Shown here one piece after another: positions 38,107 to 45,972 of a stretch of 64,000 bases of DNA; position 1 is the first letter of the stretch; each line of letters opens with the position of its first letter. The notes under the pieces were generated by a model. The model saw only the letters and a list, made by a program, of their open reading frames with translations. It made no database searches and was not told the DNA's origin. The stretch comes from Microbacterium ureisolvens. Its GTDB lineage: Bacteria > Actinomycetota > Actinomycetes > Actinomycetales > Microbacteriaceae. The translations under genes were made by a program, and so were the position numbers. The stretch covers positions 475,442 to 539,441 of the forward strand of contig NZ_JAEUAX010000002.1 of the NCBI RefSeq assembly GCF_019511645.1, read 5' to 3'.

Positions 38107-38496
38107 ATGGGTGGCGGCTTCTGGGACTTCATCCTCTGGATGTTCTGGATCTTCGTTTTCGTCGCGTACCTGATGGTGATCTTCTCGATCATCGGCGACC
38201 TGTTCCGCGACGACTCGCTCAACGGCTGGTTGAAGGCGATCTGGATCATCTTCCTCATCTTCGTGCCGTTCCTCACGGCGCTGATCTACCTCATCGCCCG
38301 CGGCAACGGCATGCAGAAGCGCTCCATCGCGCAGGCGCAGGAGCTCCGCGCCGCTCAGGACGCATACATCCGGCAGACCGCCGGATCCGGATCCAGTGCG
38401 GCCGACGACATCGCGAAGGCGAAGTCGCTGCTCGACTCGGGCGCGATCTCGCAGGCCGAGTTCGACGCCCTCAAGGCCAAGGCGCTGGCAGCCTAG
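38107..38496 (+). CDS. SHOCT domain membrane protein
   Basis: 129 residues. Two helices (about 5-30 and 42-65) of the PLDc_N-like type (FVPFLTALIYLIARGNGM), a charged linker with AQAQELRAAQDAYIRQ, and a C-terminal SHOCT motif (about 100-128, DIAKAKSLLDSGAISQAEFDALKAKAL-type). SHOCT is a short helical oligomerisation motif. First gene of a three-gene unit with DUF6325 and another SHOCT protein; the role is unknown. Confidence 0.82.
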   Translation: MGGGFWDFILWMFWIFVFVAYLMVIFSIIGDLFRDDSLNGWLKAIWIIFLIFVPFLTALIYLIARGNGMQKRSIAQAQELRAAQDAYIRQTAGSGSSAADDIAKAKSLLDSGAISQAEFDALKAKALAA

Positions 38497-38520
38497 GCCG
38501 GTACCGGAACAGGAGAAGAC

Positions 38521-38937
38521 ATGACGACCTTCGACTATGGCCCGATCGAGTTCTACGCGATCGGCTTCGAGGGTGACCGCCCGGGTCCCGCGGTGCTCCA
38601 GGCGATCGACGACCTCGTCGCCGCCGGCACGGTGAACGTGCTCGACCTCGTGTTCGCCCGCCGTTCGCCCGAGGGCGAGATCGAGGTGCTCGAGCTGTCC
38701 GACACGATCGACGACGGCGCTCCCGCGCTCGACCTGGCGGGTCTCGCGGGTCAGGAAGACATCCTGTACCTCGCCGAGAACCTCGAGCCGGGCTCGTCGG
38801 CGGCGATCCTCGTGGTCGAGCTGCTGTGGGCGAAGTCGTTCGCGGCAGCGCTCTACGACGCCGGCGGGGCCGTCATCGCTCGCGAGGGCATTCCGGCACC
38901 GATCGTCAACGCGTTCCTCGCTGAGCACGCGGACTGA
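38521..38937 (+). CDS. DUF6325 family protein
   Basis: 138 residues, soluble and acidic. MTTFDYGPIEFYAIGFEGDR is the family start; the middle has LVAAGTVNVLDLVFARRSPEGEIEVLE, the end AILVVELLWAKSFAAALYDAGG. The pattern is a ferredoxin-like alpha/beta fold also seen in stress-related DUF1269 proteins. It stands between two SHOCT genes (24 and 14 nt gaps) with a good GGAG Shine-Dalgarno. Function unknown. Confidence 0.8.
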   Translation: MTTFDYGPIEFYAIGFEGDRPGPAVLQAIDDLVAAGTVNVLDLVFARRSPEGEIEVLELSDTIDDGAPALDLAGLAGQEDILYLAENLEPGSSAAILVVELLWAKSFAAALYDAGGAVIAREGIPAPIVNAFLAEHAD

Positions 38938-38951
38938 AGGAGGAAAGACAC

Positions 38952-39299
38952 ATGCCACTCGGAAGAATGGGCCGTCCCGGCCTGATCGGCATGGCCGCCC
39001 GCACCGCTGTCGTCGCCGGCACGGCGACGGCCGTCTCGGGCAGCGTCGCACGCCACCAGCAGCAGAAGTACTACGACCAGTCGCAGCAGCAGGCCTACGA
39101 GGCCCAGGCGCAGCAGGCGGCCATGGATCAGGCGGCAGCGCAGGCCGTCGCCAACGCCCAGGCCGCCCAGGCTGCTCAGGCGCCCGCGCCGGCCCAGGAC
39201 GACATGATGGCCAAGCTCACGCAGCTCGCGCAGCTGCACGCGCAGGGCATCCTGTCGGACGAGGAGTTCGCGGCGGCGAAGGCCAAGCTGCTCTCCTGA
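38952..39299 (+). CDS. SHOCT domain protein with Gln/Ala-rich linker
   Basis: 115 residues. A short Gly/Ala-rich hydrophobic N-terminus (about 8-30), then a Gln/Ala-rich linker (about 36-84) that likely forms a helix, then a C-terminal SHOCT motif (about 86-114, KLTQLAQLHAQGILSDEEFAAAK). A strong AAGGAGG Shine-Dalgarno is present. Last gene of the SHOCT-DUF6325-SHOCT operon. The two SHOCT proteins probably hetero-oligomerise (inference). Confidence 0.8.
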   Translation: MPLGRMGRPGLIGMAARTAVVAGTATAVSGSVARHQQQKYYDQSQQQAYEAQAQQAAMDQAAAQAVANAQAAQAAQAPAPAQDDMMAKLTQLAQLHAQGILSDEEFAAAKAKLLS

Positions 39300-39311
39300 C
39301 GCAACCGGTCG

Positions 39312-39347
39312 AGAAGGCCGCGTCCCCTCCGGGGTACGCGGCCTTCT
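39312..39347. terminator. Stem-loop terminator after the SHOCT operon
   Basis: 12-bp stem AGAAGGCCGCGT (39312-39323 with 39336-39347) with further CCCC/GGGG pairing inside, followed by TTGC. Confidence 0.8.
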
Positions 39348-39402
39348 TGCATGCACGGGAGACGGATGCTGCCGCCCGCCGCGCGAACGGATGCCCCGCT
39401 GC

Positions 39403-40311
39403 TCAGCCACCGGGGCGGTCGTCGCCGCCCTCGCCCAGACCGCCGGAGTGCCGCTCGGGACCGGGGGCGCCCGGAGAGCCGGGCGTCTCGCTGCGCGGCT
39501 CGACGTCGCCGGGAGCCGCCTGCCCAGGCTGTTGCTCGCCGGGGCTCGCGGCACCGGGCGCGGCAGTCGCGGCACCGGCAGCCGCGGCGCCCGCGGCACC
39601 GGGCGCGAGAGCCAGGGCATCGATCCGCTCGATCAGCATCCGCAGCTGAGCGCGCGTCGCCGGCTCCTCGTCGTCGTGATCGCGGGCGGCGCGCTCGAGC
39701 ACCCACGACGCGAGCGTCGCCGTGATCACGCCGGCGAGCGCGACTCCACCGAACATCAGCCCGACGCCGACCCAGCGGCCCGGTCCGGTCACGGGGGTGT
39801 AGTCGCCGAAGCCGGTCGTCGTGACGGTCACGCACGCCCACCAGATCGCGATGTCGAACGTGGTGATGTTGGCGTCCGCCGCATGGCGCTCGGCCTCGAG
39901 CACCGCGAGTGACGCGATGTAGATCAGGATGAGCGATGCGCCCACGCCGTAGACGAGGATCTGGGTGCGCAGCACGCCGCCGGCGGTCGTCTTCATGCCG
40001 GGCAGCTTGGTCAGCACGCGCAGCAGCCGCACGAGCCGGAGCACGGGAACCAGCGCGAACGCCAGCGCCGGAAGATGCGTGCGGAACCAGCGCCACTTCT
40101 GACGGGCGAGCATGAGGCGCACGAGGTAGTCGGCGATGAACATCGCCCACGTGACGAGGATGACGGTCGTCGCCACGGCCCGGCCGGGCCCCTGCAGATC
40201 GGCGATCACACGCCACGAATACGCCACCAGGTACGCGAAGCTCGCGACGATCAACGGCCCCGAGGTGCGCTTGTGCCAGGTGTGCTCATCCACAGCCGAA
40301 TCATGTCGCAT
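39403..40311 (-). CDS. Voltage-gated-type potassium channel family protein
   Basis: 302 residues. About six helices up to residue 215, with a basic helix ALVPVLRLVRLLRVLTKLPGM like an S4 segment and the pore loop CVTVTTTGFGDYTPVT. The selectivity filter is TGFGD rather than TVGYGD, as in several prokaryotic K+ channels. The C-terminus has a short coiled coil (about 215-237) and a Pro/Gly/Ala-rich tail of about 60 residues. An AGGAG Shine-Dalgarno precedes the ATG at 40311. Probably a tetrameric K+ channel; gating is not predictable. Confidence 0.85.
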   Translation of the reverse strand: MRHDSAVDEHTWHKRTSGPLIVASFAYLVAYSWRVIADLQGPGRAVATTVILVTWAMFIADYLVRLMLARQKWRWFRTHLPALAFALVPVLRLVRLLRVLTKLPGMKTTAGGVLRTQILVYGVGASLILIYIASLAVLEAERHAADANITTFDIAIWWACVTVTTTGFGDYTPVTGPGRWVGVGLMFGGVALAGVITATLASWVLERAARDHDDEEPATRAQLRMLIERIDALALAPGAAGAAAAGAATAAPGAASPGEQQPGQAAPGDVEPRSETPGSPGAPGPERHSGGLGEGGDDRPGG

Positions 40312-40402
40312 GCGCGCTCCTGCGCGCAGCGGACGCGCCCGCCGGGCGGGATCGTGTCGGCCGTTCCTCGCGGCTGTGGTCGGCGACCGCTATCGTGTGG
40401 CC

Positions 40403-41746
40403 ATGCCCGGCCCCTCCGCCGCCTCGCCCGCACCGGCCACCCCGCCGGGACCTCAGCTCACCGTCCGACGACTGATCCTGCTGTCGATCCCCGCGATCAT
40501 CATCGGGGTGGTGTCAGCGCTGTCGCTCTGGCTGCTCAACCAGATCGCCGCCCGACTGGACGGTGTCCTGTGGACGGACCTGCCGAAGTCGCTGGGCATC
40601 GCGCCGGACTCGCCGTGGTGGATCTTCGCCGTGCTCACCTTCACCGGCATCGCTGTCGGGCTGGTGGTGTGGCTGGTCCCGGGCCATGCCGGCCCGGACT
40701 CGGCGACGACCGAGCTCGCGGCCACGCCACTGAAGATGTCGGTGCTGCCGGGACTCGCGGTCGTGGTCATCCTCAGCCTCGCCGGCGGCGTGAGCCTGGG
40801 ACCGGAGAATCCGATCATCGCGATCAACGTGACGCTCGCGGTCGCGATCGTCGCCCGGATCTCGAAGGCGGTGCCGCCCGCGCTGATCGGAGCGCTGGCG
40901 ATCTCGGCGACCATCGGCGCCTTGTTCGGCACGCCGGTCGCCGCCGCCCTCGTCTTCACGGGCATGGTCGGTGAGTTCAAGATGGGCGGGTCGCTGTGGG
41001 ACAAGCTGTTCCTCCCCCTCGTCGCCGCCGGCGCGGGATCGGTCACGACCTATCTGCTTGGCGACAGCTTCGGCGCACAGGCCCCGTTCGACCCCTACGG
41101 TGGACCGCAGCCGTTCGATCTGCTTCTCGGTGCGGTCATCGCGTGCGGGGCGGCCGCGTTCGGGCTCGTCGGCATCTATCTGTTCCCGCTCGTGCATCGC
41201 GCCTTCCACGCGCTGCGACATCCGCTGATATTCACCACGCTCGGCGGGATGGTGCTGGGTGTGCTCGGAGCGATCGGTGGCCCGATCACACTCTTCAAGG
41301 GTCTCGACCAGAGCGCCCAACTGCTCGCCGACCCCAGCGACTACCCTCCTGCGCAGCTGACCGTGATCCTGCTCGTCAAGATGGCCGCGCTCGTCGTTGC
41401 TGCGTCGGCGGGGTTCCGCGGTGGCCGAATCTTCCCGGCAGTGTTCCTGGGTGTGGCTGCGGGCCTGCTCGGGGGGGCACTGCTGCCCGCGCTGCCGCTC
41501 TCTCTCGCCGTCGCATGCGGGATCCTCGGCGTTGTGCTGGCCATCGCCCGCGACGGCTGGGTCGCCCTCTTCGTCGCCGTCGCGCTCGTGGACGACATCA
41601 CGGTGCTCCCGATGCTGTGCATCATCGTGCTGCCGGCGTGGCTCATCGTCACACGGGCGCGCGAGATGCTGATCACGCCGGACGACCTCGCGCGCGAACG
41701 GCCCGGCGCCCGCCTGCCGTGGGACCAGCCGGCTTCAGTCCGCTGA
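40403..41746 (+). CDS. CLC-type chloride/ion channel family protein
   Basis: 447 residues with ten or more helices. GHAGPDSATTE and GVSLGPENPIIAIN correspond to the CLC signature segments (GSGxP and GxEGP), and GFRGGRIFPAVFLGVAAG to the third conserved region. It resembles the YfeO-like ion channel subgroup. It may be a Cl-/F- channel or an H+ antiporter; the external and internal gating Glu residues are not clearly conserved. The ATG at 40403 follows a TATCGT box (40391-40396) by 6 nt; the frame is open from 40136. The 3' end overlaps the convergent DUF998 gene by 12 bp. Confidence 0.82.
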   Translation: MPGPSAASPAPATPPGPQLTVRRLILLSIPAIIIGVVSALSLWLLNQIAARLDGVLWTDLPKSLGIAPDSPWWIFAVLTFTGIAVGLVVWLVPGHAGPDSATTELAATPLKMSVLPGLAVVVILSLAGGVSLGPENPIIAINVTLAVAIVARISKAVPPALIGALAISATIGALFGTPVAAALVFTGMVGEFKMGGSLWDKLFLPLVAAGAGSVTTYLLGDSFGAQAPFDPYGGPQPFDLLLGAVIACGAAAFGLVGIYLFPLVHRAFHALRHPLIFTTLGGMVLGVLGAIGGPITLFKGLDQSAQLLADPSDYPPAQLTVILLVKMAALVVAASAGFRGGRIFPAVFLGVAAGLLGGALLPALPLSLAVACGILGVVLAIARDGWVALFVAVALVDDITVLPMLCIIVLPAWLIVTRAREMLITPDDLARERPGARLPWDQPASVR

Positions 41747-42826
41747 CGGGGCCCGCTGCTCGTCCTGCTGCAGCGCCGCCGCGTTGCGGATGAACAGCAC
41801 GATCCACGTGAACACGAGGATGCCGGCCACGAGCTCGACGGCGGTCAGCGTGTAGTAGCCGATGAAGAAGAACACCGCGAGCAGCAGAGTGACCGCGAGG
41901 AACAGCCAGCCGAGCGCGACGAACGCCCGCGGGATGCCGGTGATCCATCGCGGAAGCGCGATCACGAGCACACCGAACGCGGCGACCATGCCGGAGGCCA
42001 CGCCGGTGTGCAGCGCGAAGAACTTGTCGACCGGGAACAGGCCGACCATTCCCAGGAACACGCCGAGCACGATGAGGGTCACGCGCACGCGGCCGATGCC
42101 CTTGAGGTTCGCCGTCGGGATCCCGCGCGTCGAGTAGCGGGCGAGCGTCGTCACCAGGAAACCGGCGACGATGATCGTGATGTTGAACGCGAAGGCCGAC
42201 ACGTTCGACGACATGCCGAGGGCGCTCAGGTTGTCCTTCCACCAGTCCGGGTCGCTCGCAGTGAGCATGCTGGCGAGGACGCCGAACACCAGGAACACGG
42301 CGAGCACCACCGCAAGCAGCTGCAGGTCCATGTGCGTCGCCGAGTAGAAGGCGACGTAGCCGCTCATCGCCGCGGTGGCGCCCGCGAGGAGGAGCACCGG
42401 GAGTGCGAAGACCGTCGCGCCGATGAACGCCTGCTCGAGGATCACGGCGAGCAGCGTCCAGCCGAGCAGCGCGATCACGCCGTGCGCGAAGGCGAGGGCC
42501 GCGACGTCGATGTAGTCCAGCACGTGAAGGCGGCGGCCGCCTTCGTGGCGGTGCACGACGATCCGCCCCGCCACCACCGCGAGGAAGGCCACGGCGCCCG
42601 AGGCGATCGCGGCGAACTGGCCGACCGATCCCGGACCCGAGATCGGCGCCGCCTGGAACTGGAACACGACCAGCGACACCAGGGCGACGAGGACGAAGGA
42701 GATCGCGCCGACGCCGAGGGCCAGCGACTCCAGCGAGCGCTCGCTCGAAGCGTCGAACATGCCCGCAGCCTTGCGGGGCGAGGCGGGCTGCTCGGGGGTG
42801 GGTCGATCGAGCGAGGTCTGGGTCAT
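41735..42826 (-). CDS. DUF998-like polytopic membrane protein
   Basis: 363 residues with about ten helices. The second half contains GVFLGMVGLFPVDKFFALHTGVASGM, the typical DUF998 core (a PxD ... HxxxA pattern), suggesting a duplicated membrane hydrolase-like fold; the function of this family is unknown. The N-terminal 40 residues are hydrophilic. The gene precedes a second AI-2E family gene on the same strand order (40-bp gap) and overlaps the CLC gene at its 3' end. Confidence 0.75.
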   Translation of the reverse strand: MTQTSLDRPTPEQPASPRKAAGMFDASSERSLESLALGVGAISFVLVALVSLVVFQFQAAPISGPGSVGQFAAIASGAVAFLAVVAGRIVVHRHEGGRRLHVLDYIDVAALAFAHGVIALLGWTLLAVILEQAFIGATVFALPVLLLAGATAAMSGYVAFYSATHMDLQLLAVVLAVFLVFGVLASMLTASDPDWWKDNLSALGMSSNVSAFAFNITIIVAGFLVTTLARYSTRGIPTANLKGIGRVRVTLIVLGVFLGMVGLFPVDKFFALHTGVASGMVAAFGVLVIALPRWITGIPRAFVALGWLFLAVTLLLAVFFFIGYYTLTAVELVAGILVFTWIVLFIRNAAALQQDEQRAPSAD

Positions 42827-42866
42827 CGGGGGCTCCGGGGGACTCGGGTGGTGAGGGGAAAAGGGA

Positions 42867-43961
42867 TCAGGAGTCGGAGAGGGATTCGCGGGCGGCGGAC
42901 GCCGGCGTGGCCGTGCGGTCTCCCGACAGCCACCGCAGCCAGAGTGAGCCGGGGTCGCCCTCGAGCACCAGCGTCCGCACGAACAAGGTCAGTGGGATCG
43001 AGAGGATCGCGCCGAGCGGGCCGATGACGAAGGTCCAGAACACGACCGAGAAGAAGCTCAGCGTCAGGCTCAGGTCGACCGCGTCGCTGACGAACTTCGG
43101 CTGCACGAGCACCTGCAGCACGACGTTCACGACGCAGTAGATGGCGATGACGGCAAGAAGCAGCGGCCAGCCGCCGACGACGAACGCCAGCACCGCGGGC
43201 GGGATGAGGCCCAGCACGAAGCCGATGTTGGGGATGAAGTTCGTGACGAACGCGAGCACGGCCCACACGATGGGTGCGGGTACGCCCAGGGCCCACAGCG
43301 CCAGCCCGTCGATGATCGCGACGACCGCGCCGAACGACGCGTTCACGACGTAGTAGCGACGAACCCCCGTGTTGAGGCGCCCGATCCGCGCGAGGACCGG
43401 GCGGCGCCCGGCGCCGAAGACCCGCTCCGCATCGCGGTACCGCGCCGCGTCCGCCGCGGTGAAGATGATGTACGAGACGACGAAGAACAGCGCCGTGACG
43501 ACTCCGATCACGGTGCCGCCGACGCTTCCCACGACCCTCAGCAGCGCCGTGGGGTCGAGTACCGAGGCCGCAGCATCCGTCGCCTGCTGATCGAGACCGA
43601 CGGACTGGAGCCACGCGAGGAAGTCGTCGAGGCTGCCGCGCAGCTGGTCGAGGTAGTCCGACACGAGGCCCGCGAACTGCACGCCGGCGACCCACAGCAG
43701 GACGCCCATGATCGCGAGCACGAGGTACGCGAGCAGGATGACCGCGGTCGTTCCGGTCCAGCGCGGCCAGCCGCGGCGCTGGAGCGGCCTGCGGACCGGC
43801 TCGCAGATGACGACGAGCACGATGGCCAGCGCCAGCGGGCCGATGAGGCTCCGCGCGAAGTACACGCCCGCGAGCACCACAACGGTCGCGGCGAGCACGA
43901 GGAGCACGCGCAAGCTGGGCGAGATCGCGGGGGGCGGAGCGGGCTGCGCGGCGCGGGTCAC
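42867..43961 (-). CDS. AI-2E family transporter
   Basis: 364 residues. Same plan as the protein at 36791: paired N-terminal helices (about 17-45 and 60-85), a soluble stretch, then AVLAFVTNFIPNIGFVLGLIPPAVLAF and SFFSVVFWTFVIGPLGAILSIPLTLFVR at the C-terminus. The GTG at 43961 follows a TACCCT box (complement of 43968-43973) by 6 nt, which decides against the much longer open frame to 44336. The cargo is unknown. Confidence 0.87.
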   Translation of the reverse strand: MTRAAQPAPPPAISPSLRVLLVLAATVVVLAGVYFARSLIGPLALAIVLVVICEPVRRPLQRRGWPRWTGTTAVILLAYLVLAIMGVLLWVAGVQFAGLVSDYLDQLRGSLDDFLAWLQSVGLDQQATDAAASVLDPTALLRVVGSVGGTVIGVVTALFFVVSYIIFTAADAARYRDAERVFGAGRRPVLARIGRLNTGVRRYYVVNASFGAVVAIIDGLALWALGVPAPIVWAVLAFVTNFIPNIGFVLGLIPPAVLAFVVGGWPLLLAVIAIYCVVNVVLQVLVQPKFVSDAVDLSLTLSFFSVVFWTFVIGPLGAILSIPLTLFVRTLVLEGDPGSLWLRWLSGDRTATPASAARESLSDS

Positions 43962-44015
43962 CGCGTCAGGGTACCGCGCTTCCCGGTCGAGGCCGCACAG
44001 TGCCACACTGGGCCC

Positions 44016-45413
44016 ATGTCTACGATCGACGCCTCGCCCATCGGCCGCACCTGGGCCCCGCTGCCGTCCTACGCCGACCACGTCGCCGAAGGCCGCGCGG
44101 CCCGCGGGCGCAACCCGCGCGAATCGCTCGCGGAACTGCCGACCAACGACCGCGATCCGATGGCGATCCTCGACGCGCAGGACGAGGACCGCGTCCCCGA
44201 GCTGGTGCCGCTGCGCACCGAGCGCATGGCCGCGAGCGCATTCGCGTTCTATCGAGGCACGGCCGCCCTGATGGCCGCCGACCTGTCCCGTTCGCCGTCG
44301 AGCGGTGTCAGCGTCGGGTCGTGCGGCGACGCGCACGTGTCGAACTTCGGACTGTACGCCTCGCCCCAGCGGACCCTCGTGTTCGACCTCAACGACTTCG
44401 ACGAGGCCGCGTGGGCGCCGTGGGAGTGGGACGTCAAGCGGCTCGTCACGAGCATCGTCATCGCCGGGCAGTCAACGGGGCGCGCGGATTCGGTGGTGCG
44501 CGAGGCGGCGCTCGACGCGGTGCGCGTCTACGCACGCGCCATCGGCACCGGCGCGAAGCGCAGTCCGCTCAAGCGGTACTACGACCGTTTCGACGCCATG
44601 GCCGCCGAGCGGGCCGTCGACGACGACACGCGCGCCGCCATCGACTCCGCAGTCAAGGAGGCGGAGAAGCGCACGGGCGCGCGCGCGGCGAAGAAGATGA
44701 CGCACGTCGACGGCGAGGGCCGAGTGGTCTTCATCGAGGCGCCGCCGACCATGACGCACATCGACCCCCAGTCGGAGGAGCGGGTGCTGGGCGTCTTCGA
44801 CCAGTACGTGCAGTCGGCCAACATCGACATCCGCGCCCTGCTGCAGAAGTACCGCATGTCGGACATCGCCCTCCGTGTCGTGGGGGTGGGCAGCGTCGGG
44901 ACGCGCTGCTTCGTGATCTCGATGCAGGACGGCGACGACGGCGTGCTGCTGCTGCAGGGCAAGGAAGCCGGCAAGAGCGTGCTGATCGAGTACGGCAAGG
45001 CCGAGCAGCCGGATGTCGTGACCCGCTTCATCGACCAGTACGGAGACGGCGGTCGCGTGGTCGGCATGCAGCGGATCCTCCAGTCGGTGTCCGACCCCTT
45101 CCTGGGCTTCGTGCGCCGTACGACATATGGCGCGCAGCGCGACTTCTACGTGCGCCAGTTCCGCGACAAGAAGGGCGGGTTCGACATGGACGAGCTCGAC
45201 GACTCCGCCTTCCTCTGGTACGCCGACGCATGCGCGGCGACGCTGGCCCGGGCGCACGGCCAGTCACCGCTGTCGTCGGCGGTCGCCGGCTACGTCGGCG
45301 GCGGCCGCGTGGCGGGCGAGGCGATCCTCGAGTGGGCGTACGCCTACGCCGACCTCTCCCGCGCCGACTGGGAGCTGTTCCGCGCCCACCGCGGGGTCGA
45401 CGCCGCGGGCTGA
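44016..45413 (+). CDS. DUF2252 family protein
   Basis: 465 residues, soluble. GSCGDAHVSNFGLYASP (101-117) with GDAHVSN and VFDLNDFDEA (122-131) resemble the catalytic loop (HxDxxxxN-like) and DxD metal motif of aminoglycoside-phosphotransferase-like kinases, so a kinase-like fold is plausible. Actual function is unknown. The ATG follows a CACACT box by 6 nt and no Shine-Dalgarno is seen. Convergent with the MmcQ gene. Confidence 0.85.
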   Translation: MSTIDASPIGRTWAPLPSYADHVAEGRAARGRNPRESLAELPTNDRDPMAILDAQDEDRVPELVPLRTERMAASAFAFYRGTAALMAADLSRSPSSGVSVGSCGDAHVSNFGLYASPQRTLVFDLNDFDEAAWAPWEWDVKRLVTSIVIAGQSTGRADSVVREAALDAVRVYARAIGTGAKRSPLKRYYDRFDAMAAERAVDDDTRAAIDSAVKEAEKRTGARAAKKMTHVDGEGRVVFIEAPPTMTHIDPQSEERVLGVFDQYVQSANIDIRALLQKYRMSDIALRVVGVGSVGTRCFVISMQDGDDGVLLLQGKEAGKSVLIEYGKAEQPDVVTRFIDQYGDGGRVVGMQRILQSVSDPFLGFVRRTTYGAQRDFYVRQFRDKKGGFDMDELDDSAFLWYADACAATLARAHGQSPLSSAVAGYVGGGRVAGEAILEWAYAYADLSRADWELFRAHRGVDAAG

Positions 45414-45431
45414 GGCTCGTCGCGCTGAGCG

Positions 45432-45848
45432 CTATGCGGTCGCCGGGGGGTGCGCGGCGAGCCACTCGCTCCCGACGCGCTTGGTGACCTTGAGCAGCCA
45501 CGCGTCGGTGACGACCTCGCGGAGATGGTCGAGACCGATGCGGTCGAGGCGCACCAGGACCGCCGGGTACCCGTCGAAGTGCGGGATCGTGAAGAACGCG
45601 TCGGGGTAGGTCTCGAGCAGCGCCTGCTTGACCTGCACACCGTCGGTGCGGACGCCCACGACGTCGCCCGGCGGCCATTCGCGCCCGAGCGCCGCGAGCT
45701 GGTCGAGGTCGCGGCCGCTCGGGCGCCGCTCCCACGCGAACACACCGGCGGGCATCCGCCAGCTCGCGCCGCCGCGGTGCCCGTCGACGCGCTCGATCAC
45801 GCCGGGGAACCCCAGCGCGATGGAGCGCACGTCGTCGAGGGTTGCCAT
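45432..45848 (-). CDS. MmcQ/YjbR family protein
   Basis: 138 residues. YjbR fold: MATLDDVRSIALGFPGVIER at the start, FAWERRPSGRDLDQLA and YPDAFFTIPHFDGYPAVLVRLDRI in the middle, and LLKVTKRVGSEWLA near the end. Members are small DNA-binding-like proteins with a CyaY-like fold and no proven role. Start ATG at 45848; an upstream ATG at 45860 is possible. Confidence 0.8.
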   Translation of the reverse strand: MATLDDVRSIALGFPGVIERVDGHRGGASWRMPAGVFAWERRPSGRDLDQLAALGREWPPGDVVGVRTDGVQVKQALLETYPDAFFTIPHFDGYPAVLVRLDRIGLDHLREVVTDAWLLKVTKRVGSEWLAAHPPATA

Positions 45849-45972
45849 GGCGTCCATCATGCGCCCGATGGCGACGCGCGTCGACCGTTGATTGTGCCGT
45901 TGATCAGGACCGATAGGGTACGACTACCGAGCGGCGTGCCCCACGCGCCGCCGTGGATGAGGGGTCTCGCAT

